Assembly: GCA_963854735.1 (NCBI GenBank)
Contig: OY978102.1
Location: forward strand, 1,240,001-1,304,000
Length of the DNA: 64,000 nt
Source of the DNA: Marvania coccoides
Taxonomy: Eukaryota > Chlorophyta > Trebouxiophyceae > Chlorellales > Chlorellaceae
Reading direction: 5' to 3'
The notes beneath the pieces are model-generated. The model ran no database searches. It worked only from the letters and a program-made list of their open reading frames with translations, and had not been told where the DNA came from. Numbering within the stretch: the stretch's first letter is position 1; each line of letters begins with the position of its first letter. A program made the position numbers and the translations under genes. Below are positions 22,460 through 31,498 of this stretch, in pieces.

Positions 22460-23394
22460 GAGGGGGCATTGGGCTGTAGAGGAAGAGATATGCCACCGTC
22501 ATAAAGAGATGCTTGCATTTGACAGTTTTTATAATTTAATTTAAAGAATCTGAGAAGAATACACACCACAGAAGAATTGGAATCGGTCTTTGATTGTGGT
22601 ACACTCGATAAGCGAATGGACGAGGCAACCCTTTTTTTTGAGTTGGAACTGTGCACCTAATTTAGGGCGTCCTCCCCCTGGGGTCTCTTTAAATATTATT
22701 TTTGTTGAGAAATAAGACTGACCTTAATTATCCTCGGTGCTTATTGGGCATATGAAAAAAATACTACCCTGTGTCGTAGAAGAAAGAAATCCATCGACGG
22801 ACCAAAATATGGGATAGGGGCGTTGGGCTAGATGTAGCGGCAGAAGGTGGCGGTAGAAGGTGCCCGTCACCACCCGCTGCTTGATTGCGCATGTAGCAAT
22901 GCGCTTGCCGCATTCTAAAGGATGTCCCTCTCTCAATATGAATTGAGCGCTGCTGCCTTCGTCTACAGGTTTGGAGGTTTACATATGGTTGTAACGTCTA
23001 CCACCAAGGTTGGTGCAAGCCGACGTGCCACTCACCCCACCACAGTAAGGCGGAGTACCCCCTTCTTTTATTATTATTGTTACGAGAGGTAAAGAGCCCC
23101 TGCTTGCGTTCTTTTTGCCTTTCTATCGCTGCATGTTTTATCCCCCTCATCAGCAAGTTTGCCAAAGCAAGTTCGCATGATTATACACGGAGGTGGATCG
23201 CGGGAATGTGTGAAGCAAAGTGTCGCAAGTTCGCATGATTTCTGCAAGTTCATACATTACATACATACATACATTACAGGGGTTTTAAGTCCGCAGAAAA
23301 AGGCAACTAAGGCCCCATAGCAGACTGGCACGCTAGTGAGAGCCGTGCGCGTAGGAAATAAATAAATAAAAATAAGTGGAGGCCTACGCAAATG

Positions 23395-23720
23395 CGCTTC
23401 CGTAAACGGAAGAAGAGTATCAGGGTATATGCGGTAAAGTATAAGAACCCTTGAATATGCGGTGATGTAATTTATATGCTTGATGTGCATGCCGTCAATT
23501 CAAATATGCACGGATATAAACTAAGAAAATAAATATGTGAACGGTGTTGAAAATGCACTGTATCCGTTCGCTAATGGAAGAAAAATATCAGGTTGTATGC
23601 GGTAGAAAAATCTTTATATGCCGTGAGGTTCGTATATGCTTGATATGCATGCCGTCAATTCAAATATGCAACGATAGAAACTGTGAAATGTGAAAATAAA
23701 TATAGAACCGTTGTTGAAAT
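23395..23720. repeat. Imperfect tandem repeat, unit about 160 bp, two copies
   Basis: The block TGCATGCCGTCAATTCAAAT begins at about 23487 and recurs at about 23647. Flanking segments (GGAAGAA...TATCAGG.T.TATGCGGTA before, and ATAAATAT.. after) align in the same order with mismatches. AT-rich and non-coding. Confidence 0.75.
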
Positions 23721-23852
23721 GCATAATATTCATTCAATCCATGCACTAATCGCCATTCACCACTCGCTGTCACACCGCTGCACAAACGAATGCCCAAGCA
23801 CACCACCACTGTCGCACCTCACCACCTCATGCCCACCAAATAACCTGTTGTT

Positions 23853-24082
23853 CTCAAGGAAAAAGCCGAATACAAATGGGACGCAGCGGAGCCCCTAAGC
23901 CGAAAGCGAGAAAAACAGGACATTAATGATGTAAGATGTCGAAATCAACAGAGCACCAGCAGCGGGTAACCCAACTCCAGGAACTCTGCATCATTCGCCG
24001 TCTGTCTCCAACCATCGCTCACTCAAGGAAAAAGCCGAATAAAATATGGGGCGTCCCTGCGCCCCATAAGCCGAAAGCGATG
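23853..24082. repeat. Direct repeat pair with internal hairpin, spacing about 168 bp
   Basis: CTCAAGGAAAAAGCCGAATA occurs at about 23853 and again at about 24019. Both copies are followed by a GC-rich core and then TAAGCCGAAAGCG. The second core contains ATGGGGCG/CGCCCCAT, an 8-bp stem. This looks like a small structured repeat family; its origin is unknown. Confidence 0.65.
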
Positions 24083-25675
24083 TATAAATAAACGAGTGAC
24101 AGAAGGGGAAGGAGAAGACGGTGAAGGCACCAGCGGCGGCACAGTCGACCAAGTCACCGCCCATCAGAGAAGCAAAGAGCGGCAAATATGCGCTTAGTGC
24201 ATGATTTGATGAACACATTAGCATAGAACGCGGTTAATTTATCATATTTCACAGGGAGAATAAAAAGGTCGGTTGGTGAAGATCTAACATCTAAATGTAA
24301 AAAGTGGTGATATTTGCTGAAAAGTGTTCACGCGTTGAAAACATGCAAAATATGCTGTGATATAGAAGAGAAAAGACCAAAAATAAAGCTATTCTGAAAG
24401 TCGAAAAAAGATGTTCGCATCTGCCAACTGTTCGACAAGACCCGAAGGTCCTGAAGAGTAGCTGGCTGGTGGGATATGATATATTACATCATTTGATATT
24501 AAAATCGATGATTCGCAAGTTCGCCCAACAAGCCACGACTTTGGATGCATCGCTTCCCACACAGCCAGGGTTGAGTGACCACTGTAGAAGAGAGGGGTGC
24601 TGGGGCGTCCCCGCATTGCCCAAGCGTGTACCTTGACCGGACGGTTCGCGTTCTCGCCGTCCGGAGCGTCCTTCATGCCTTGCATTACTGCATGCACCCG
24701 TGCCTGTTTTTGCACATTTATTTTGCTCTGCACCTGTTTTGTGTGTCGGTCGAGCCGTCGGGGACTCGGGGGCAGGGGCCAGAGCCCAGAACTGAGTTTG
24801 ATCCTACAGATAGAAGGGAGGCTTTGCCTTACTATGGCGGGGTTTGTGGCACGTCCACTTGCGATTCTCTACAGGGGCGACTTCGGTAGTAGACGCCAAA
24901 CCATCTGTAAAACCTTGAAACCTCTACATATGTGGTTCCGGAAATTTGCAATAGAAGGACTAGTTCTACTATTAGTGCGAGTGTTTACAGCACTAGATTA
25001 TAGGGATGCGCTAAAAGGAAGAATACAATTGGCATTGGGTGTGAAGGGGAAAGTGGCAAAACTTGCCATGCAATGGGACTCACAGAGAGATAGAGATATA
25101 TTCGGAATGCTTATTGATTCTTGAAAATGCTATTAATGCGATTGATACTAGAAGAAACGAAGGAGTGCAGCTTGTGCTGCTACAAAATTGCACCCCCCCC
25201 GCGTGAATATAGAGAAATTGCAATAAAAACAATGCAGGCGGATGACGAAAACAAGCAAATGGCCCCCACCAGGGTGCATAAAGAAACAGTGCGTAAAACG
25301 TGCGCCGCTTACAATATACTGCGCCAAGGTCAATGTTCAAGACATCGTAGTGCTCCAGGACATGAACGAGTTCCGGAGAGCAAGATCTTGCCGTCATTTC
25401 ATCCAAATATAAAGCGCATGATGGGCTATTGGGTGATGCGCCCAACAAAGCAGTGCATACAGCAGAAAAGTTGGCAGCAGCCTAAGAAAGAAACGCGACG
25501 GAAAGATGTAGGAATTCAAAAAAAATAAAAATAAAAAAAAACGAACTTGGTGGATGCCAACATAGAAAGGTGAAAAAAAAAAAACGGTGGCTGGAGAAAT
25601 TCATTAACACACAAATAGTCATTGGTATTACAATTCAAACTGTGGATGGTACCACATCCCCCAGGTTCCTGCAAC

Positions 25676-28600
25676 TCACTCGTCTACTACCGAAGGGGAT
25701 ATCTGTCTCAGTATGGCCATGACTTCAGGGAAAGAAGGCCTTTGTGCTGGGTTCTGGGCCCAGCAGCGCTGCATGAGCTCCACGTAGCGAGACAACCCAA
25801 GCCATGCGCCGCTATTGGGGCCAGGCAGCTGGTGGGGCAGTGGAATAGGCAGCCTGTCGCCAACTATGACGCTGTTGGCTATATGGAAAGGAGACCCAGG
25901 CACCCAAGGCAGTCTGAAGGTGAGCATCTCCCAGAGAACAACTCCAAAAGCGAAAACATCCGACGCAGGGGTAGCGGGATGCCCCTGCAGAACTTCTGGG
26001 GCCTGCATACAGCGGAACAAAAGAACAATCCGGGTAAGAGCCAGTTCTAAAATTGAAGCAAGAGCATGGGCGCAGCGCGTGAAGCCAAATTACAAAATGC
26101 CGTTTCACATATATATCAACTGCCGTCAATCACAAATTTGAGCGAACTTGCCAACCAGCGGGGGTTCATGGCCTGGACACTGGAAGATTGCGCCATGTAG
26201 GCTTCCAGGAACACCCGAGACAAGTTGAAATCCGCAACTTTGACAGTCCAGTGTCTGCACACGAAGGAAATCAAGTTCCTATCAGAAATTTCAAAACACA
26301 AGCAACGCGCAAGAATGGGCAGGCCTGTGAACACTCTCAGCCCACTATGGCTGCCTGGTTGGTAGATCAACAGCCATGCCCTGGATTAACTAATATTAGT
26401 TCAGCGCACCTAGTGACCAGGAGATTCGGGGATTTGAGGTCGCGATGGATGATGGCAGGGGTGCGCGAGTGCAGGTAAATCATCCCGCGCACGCAGTCTG
26501 CAGCCATGCCCATGCGACGCTCCCAGGTCAGCTCGGCAGCTCGTTCAGGCATCTCCAAGGCCTTCCGCAGCACCCCGGCCAGGCTTCCCTTTGCACAATA
26601 GTCAGTGACGATGGTGGCTGGCACCCTGGTGATGCCCAGGAATTGCACTGCATACATATCGTAAGTAGAAATTATATGTGACCGCAACTTCAATTAGCTA
26701 AATTCCTGTTGTTCATGTCAATCAACCGACCTATGTTTGGGTGGCGCAGTTCGGCCATGATGGAACATTCCTGCATCGGAACTCAAAACAGGAAGGGAAT
26801 TAATGAAATTTCATTTTGCCACCCCTCCAATGGCATGCACAATGGCCGCTAGCAAGTTAAAGCTCAGTTAGTCTGTAACCACACTCCATTCTGGACAAAT
26901 ATTTATTTCATTTATGACAGGAAAACCTTGGTGTTCACTGACTTGGATCAGGTTTTGCATGATGGGACTGGAGACTTGCACGAGGGCTGACTCAGTCGCG
27001 GCAATCGCGGTTTGCGAGGTAGATGAGGGATCTAGCAGCACTTTCACAGCGACATGCGTGTCGTGATACTTTGCAAGGTAGACACGGCCCCAAGAGCCAA
27101 TGCCAATGGCGTTCTTCAGGTGGAAGTCTTCAAACCGAAGCTCCCAGCTGGCGAGAGCGTCGCGGGGGGTGGTGTGGGGCCCTGTCCCGATGAGTAGGAG
27201 GATGGGGTCAGACGTGAGATCCCCTGAAGGCAGCGAAACTGTGCCTGAACTCATGTCAGGCGGGTCAAAATGCCCAGCAGACTGTCTTTCACGCAAAGAT
27301 GTGTCATCCAGAGGCTGGCTTGATTGAGAGGCAGGCGGGAGCAGCGAAAGTCCCATTTCAGCGTAGACTTCAGGGAGCGCGGAAGACAGCTGCGATAATT
27401 TGTATTCGTCGTATGGCTTGGTTTCTGGGTACAGATCAGGGTCGATGGGGGGAAAGGGGGTGGCCGAGGGTGGATATGGAAAGTCAACCGGGGCCGGTAT
27501 AGCCACCGCTGCTGTCTCTCGCTCTATCTTTTTCTTACGCACCATAAAATATGAGAATGCCCCAGCAATTGCGCCTGCATCGACGCGAAAAAACGCGCAG
27601 TTGAGGAGGATTGCTTATCAGTTTGCAGAGCTCGATTTACGAATTTCCAGTTTGTAGTACGTACGTACGTACGTATGTATGTATGTATGTATGTATGTAT
27701 GTATGTATGTATGTATGTATGTATGTATGTATGTATGTATGTATGTATGTATGTATGTATGTATGTATGTATGTATGTATGTATGTATGTATGTATGTAT
27801 GTATGTATGTATGTATGTATGTATGTATGTATGTATGTATGTATGTATGTATGTATGTATGTATGTATGTATGTATGTATGTATGTATGTATGTATGTAT
27901 GTATGTATGTATGTATGTATGTATGTATGTATGTATGTATGTATGTATGTATGTATGTATGTATGTATGTGTGCTCGCAATAGGCATTTGCTGCTCAGGG
28001 ACAGAGAAAGAAAATTCTCTCACCTACGCCGAGCACGGCGGCGACCACTGCTCCGGCTACTACGGCGGTATTTGTAGACGGCGCAGGAGATGGCGGTGGA
28101 GGAGGAGACGCAGGAGGTGACGGTGGAGGAGGAGACGGCGGGCGAGGCGGCTCCTGGGGAGCAGTAATTGAATTGAAGGAAAAAAATGTTATCCACACAC
28201 CATCTACAATATTATAAAACATAAGCAACGCGAATTGCACGGAGAGAAAACAAAAATGCAGGGGGACCAAAGGAAATTCAACAGTGTCCAAAGTATATAA
28301 ACTCACTGAACTTGGTCCCGCGATGGTGAGAGAGCAGTATGAAAACGTCTTCCCGATGCCGATTCCATCATCGGAGAGAAACTCCTCCGTGACAAAGACA
28401 AAAAGTGAGGAGCAAACTGCAATGAGTGCAATACATCACAGATGAAGGACACGGGTCAGCAGAGAGTGACACAAACCAACGCAAATGGGACAGACACCAG
28501 CATGTGCAGGGCATGTGCAGGGCCCTGCAAACACCAGATGCCACAGGTGTGGCGACGGCTCGTACCTGGAGAGGTGTCCAACGCAGCTCTGCAGGCCGTG

Positions 28601-29951
28601 GGGCAGGTCCCAGTGGTTGCACCAGAGCTTGCAATATCCAAAAGGCCTGTTGTGCAAGACACAAAGCCTTCAGGGTTGTCATTCAGCCAGAAGTCGGTAC
28701 AGTTTGGGTTCTGGAGAGGGGGTGCTGGACTTGGCGAAGTGGCCTGCACGCAGCATGCCGCCGTGGGTTTTTATTTAATTGTCGTTTAGACCAAGTATTT
28801 GTATTGGCAGCAGCGGGGTGATGCTGCCATAATGATAGTAATAGGAAGAACATGCTTCATGGTATACAAACTCACTGAAGGTGGTCCCGCGATGGTGAGC
28901 GAGCAGTACGAAAACGTCTTCCCGATGCCAATGCCCTCATCGGAGAGAACTTCCTCCATGACAACGTCAAAAGCTGAGGAGCAAACTGCAATGAGTAATA
29001 CAACACAGATGAAGCGCACGGGTCAGCAGAGAGTGACACAAACCAACGCAAATGGGACAGACACCAGCATGTGCAGGGCATGTGCAGGGCCCTGCAAACA
29101 CCAGATGCCACAGGTGTGGCGACGGCTCGTACCTGGAGAGGTGTCCAACGCAGCTCTGCAGGCCGTGGGGCAGGTCCCAGTGGTTGCACCAGAGCTTGCA
29201 ATATCCAAAAGGCCTGATGTGCAAGACACAAAGCCTTCAGGGTTGTCATTCAGCCAGAAGTCGGTACAGTTTGGGTTCTGGAGAGGGGGTGGTGGACTTG
29301 GCGAAGTGGCCTGCACGCAGCATGCCGCCGTGGGTTTATTTTACTGTCTTGTAGACCAGGTATTTGTATTGGAAGCAACGGGGTGGTGCCGCCATAGTGA
29401 TAGTAATAGGAACTGAAGCAAATGTTGCACGGTATACAAACTCACTGAACGTGGTCCCGCGATGGTGAGAGAGCAGTATGAAAACGTCTTCCCGATGCCA
29501 ATGCCCTCATCGGAGAGATATTCCTCCACGACAACGTCAAAAGCTGAGGAGCAAACTGCAATGAGTACAATACAACACAGATGAAGCGCACGGGTCAGCA
29601 GAGAGTGACACAAACCAACGCAAATGGGACAGACACCAGCATGTGCAGGGCATGTGCAGGGCCCTGCAAACACCAGATGCCACAGGTGTGGCGACGGCTC
29701 GTACCTGGAGAGGTGTCCAACGCAGCTCTGCAGGCCGTGGGGCAGGTCCCAGTGGTTGCACCAGAGCTTTCAATTGCAAAGAGGCCATCTACGCATGACC
29801 TGAAGCCTTCAGGGTTGTCATTCAGCCAGAAGTCGGTGCAGTTTGGGTTCTGGAGGAGCGCACGCCCCAAAGCGGACCGCACAGTGGGGGCGGCGTGCGC
29901 GGTTGTTGCAATGAACGCACAGATAGCTAGCGCTATCCAAAGATTGCGGGC
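25676..29951 (-). CDS. Receptor-like TKL kinase with three six-cysteine ectodomain modules
   Basis: Twelve coding exons close exactly in phase to 800 residues: 29951-29705, 29555-29446, 29310-29133, 28985-28876, 28743-28566, 28416-28307, 28153-28024, 27574-26943, 26770-26731, 26647-26410, 26254-26152, 26002-25676. Order: signal peptide (LWIALAICAFIATTAHA), three ~96-aa modules (motifs NPNCTDFWLNDNPEG, TGTCPTACRAAL, VCSSAFD, GIGIGKTFSYCSL), a PPSPPPPSPP stalk, a TM helix split by an intron (NTAVVAGAVVAAVLGV|GAIAGAFSYFMVRKKK), then a kinase: IGIGSWGRVYLAKY, VAVKVLL, ECSIMAELRHPNI, IIHRDLKSPNLLV, DFN in place of DFG, WLAPEVLQG, and ASDVFAFGVVLWEML. All catalytic residues seen are present, so it is probably an active Ser/Thr(Tyr) kinase. 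The last intron is GC-AG (TTG|GCAAGT at 26152/26151). The initiating ATG is not certain; an ATG-only exon at 30034-30032 would fit (80-nt intron). The ectodomain family is unrecognised; the ligand is unknown. Confidence 0.88.
27655..27971. repeat. Tetranucleotide microsatellite (GTAC)n-(GTAT)n, about 78 units
   Basis: Roughly 310 bp of almost uninterrupted GTAT units, with a few GTAC units at the left end. It lies in the intron that divides the transmembrane helix of the receptor kinase (between exons 28153-28024 and 27574-26943). The long reading frames it creates in both directions are artefacts of the repeat. Confidence 0.98.
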
Positions 29952-30445
29952 CTGTACATGTATGTATCACGGGGTGTATGATAAAAAGTCCTTGAGCCGC
30001 GTCACGTGGATAGGCAGTTCGTTCGTATAACCATTGTACGCTCGGAGGTCCCGGGCAATAATGCAACAATAACAAGCTGTAAAAACATGTGAAAATGGAG
30101 GGCGCGGCATGGAAAACGCACCATTCGTCTGCAGTTCGCACTCGACAATCCCTAGCGCACAAAACTGCTTGGATATAGTCAGGGGGCCAGGAGGCGTCGC
30201 ACGGTCCAGATGCAGGCCAGAGTACAACTGCAGAGTTTAATACAACGGCCTTTTCTCCCAATAGGGTTGGCGACTCGCATTGAAGCAGGCGAGTTGCCCG
30301 GGGACTAGAATTTATCGCCCAAAAAAAACAAAAAAGGGAAAGAGGGCGGCCGGACGCCTGCTCTGCACTTTAATACAAGTAAGCCATAGAAAAAAGTGTA
30401 CGCCATGCAGGAAAACGCGTGTTTTGTTTGCCAGGCGTCCGTACG

Positions 30446-30634
30446 ATGATCCCCCTCACAATCGTGGCTCTCTTGTGCTGCGGTTTCGTCCAGCTATCCA
30501 GGGGATTGATGATTGAAAATGAATGTGTGGAAGACGTCGATGTCTTTGTGACTGCCACAACGCCTGTGGTCGATCGAGGCAAGCCGTATTCCATAGAACC
30601 CTCTGAACTTCTGCGCGGCCGTCATCACGTTTGA
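30446..30634 (+). CDS. Small secreted-peptide open frame, left-arm copy
   Basis: Sixty-two residues from the ATG at 30446: a strong signal peptide (MIPLTIVALLCCGFVQLSRG) followed by ENECVEDVDVFVTATTPVVD and an RGKPYSIEP segment, to a stop at 30634. Upstream, GTTTTGTTTGCCAG resembles a splice acceptor of a leader intron. It may be only the first exon of something larger, since sequence 3' of it is a transplanted oxidase fragment. I do not recognise the family. It is divergent from the kinase gene and points into the palindrome centre. Confidence 0.45.
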   Translation: MIPLTIVALLCCGFVQLSRGLMIENECVEDVDVFVTATTPVVDRGKPYSIEPSELLRGRHHV

Positions 30635-30663
30635 TATATATATATATATGGTTTATTTTTCAG

Positions 30664-30931
30664 GGCATTCTCTCGCCTGACGACGCCCGAAGAGCGGTGG
30701 AGCTGGTCGCCCGACGGCATCGTCTTGTCCAACCACGGCGGCAGGCAATTGGACACCTCCCCCGCAGCAATAGACGTATTACGCTTCATTGCAGCCGCTG
30801 TGGCCGGGGGGGTCCCCATTTTGGTGGACGGTGGCGTGAGAAGAGGGACAGAAGTGATCAAGTGCATGGCTTTGGGGGTGAGCGTGGTGCTGGTGGGGAG
30901 GCCGCTGCTGTGGGCGTTGATGATGGGCGGG
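30664..30931 (+). pseudogene. Truncated copy of the hydroxyacid oxidase exon 3 (left arm)
   Basis: It matches the oxidase gene from about 20555 (last ~11 nt of intron 2 plus its AG) into exon 3, then stops abruptly at the spacer boundary. A one-base insertion in CTGGTCGCCCGACGGC (parent CTGGGCGCCGACGGC) shifts the frame after AVEL, so SNHGGRQLD is out of frame with the start of the exon. The long overlapping frame-shifted reading is not credible as a protein. Confidence 0.9.
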
Positions 30932-31230
30932 CAACTAAATTTGACAAAATTAGCTCTGCCTCCTCGAAAGCGGCGCCGCCGCCTATAAAGAGAAGCTTTC
31001 TGAGAACTTCACAGAAGGCTTCTGTGCCTGAACCTCGCCTTTCGCCAATGCTGAAAAAAAATAAACGTTACTTGATTTCACAGCCTGGATGCTGGCAGCC
31101 TCAGCATCCCTTGCTCCGGCGGAATCACAAAATCAGCCGTCACCTCTGCCACGCTCCGGCACCCCAGCAGCGCCATCCCCAGCTCGACCTCGCTCCTCGA
31201 ATTCTCCAGGGCAGCCACCACACCATCCCT
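30932..31230. repeat. Palindrome spacer (299 bp): oxidase 3' sequence in reverse orientation
   Basis: Read on the minus strand it continues the right-arm oxidase copy through the stop codon (31080-31078) and 3' flank, including the hairpin, to the sequence TTAGTTGC, matching the parental gene down to about 21129. It is present once and so marks the asymmetric centre of the palindrome. Confidence 0.9.
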
Positions 31231-31498
31231 CCCGCCCATCATCAACGCCCACAGCAGCGGCCTCCCCACCAGCACCACGCTCACCCCCAAAGCCATGCAC
31301 TTGATCACTTCTGTCCCTCTTCTCACGCCACCGTCCACCAAAATGGGGACCCCCCCGGCCACAGCGGCTGCAATGAAGCGTAATACGTCTATTGCTGCGG
31401 GGGAGGTGTCCAATTGCCTGCCGCCGTGGTTGGACAAGACGATGCCGTCGGGCGACCAGCTCCACCGCTCTTCGGGCGTCGTCAGGCGAGAGAATGCC
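31078..31498 (-). pseudogene. Copy of the complete hydroxyacid oxidase exon 3 (right arm), frameshifted
   Basis: The whole third exon of the 19589-20985 oxidase gene plus the end of its intron, with the same single-base insertion as the left-arm copy (near 31450). After the insertion the frame is open to the stop ([33 protein letters not shown]) and ends in Ser-Arg-Leu, a canonical PTS1 tripeptide, where the parent has Cys-Arg-Leu. Exons 1 and 2 are absent, so it cannot make an oxidase. Confidence 0.92.

Larger units (their letters stand above)
22460..25675. other. 3.2-kb AT-rich intergenic region
   Basis: No frame here shows a recognisable domain or spliceable exons. It contains a TACA repeat (23260-23280), two imperfect tandem repeat systems (listed separately) and A-rich tracts near 25520-25585. 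It lies between the PsbP-domain gene and the receptor kinase 3' end. It may be decayed mobile DNA, but no terminal repeats or transposase are seen. Confidence 0.5.
28302..30931 (+). repeat. Left arm of 2.63-kb palindrome
   Basis: Reverse complement of 31231-33859. Paired coordinates sum to 62159-62164 throughout (for example exon starts 29951/32213 and 28743/33416), so the arms are nearly colinear with only a few bases of indel. Differences seen include single substitutions, the AT-run length near 30636 and a 5-nt length difference in the module-2 intron. The arm holds the first three ectodomain modules of the kinase gene, a small secreted-peptide exon and a truncated oxidase exon. Confidence 0.95.

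Noticed and set aside
24389..25528. Several 100-175-codon frames on both strands
   Set aside because: No motifs, no splice logic, and non-coding-like composition; not called genes.
27611..28120. Long Met-Tyr-Val-Cys and Ile-His-Thr-Tyr repeat reading frames on both strands
   Set aside because: They are translations of the GTAT microsatellite, which has no stops in any frame on either strand; the region is an intron of the receptor kinase.
28442..29416. Plus-strand open frames through the ectodomain repeats
   Set aside because: They are antisense shadows of the minus-strand exons. The minus-strand reading has splice sites, a signal peptide and a kinase domain in frame.
30631..31383. A 250-codon plus-strand frame across the palindrome centre
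   Set aside because: It is the frame-shifted reading of the oxidase exon and its reverse complement; no family similarity in this frame, and it spans the inverted junction.
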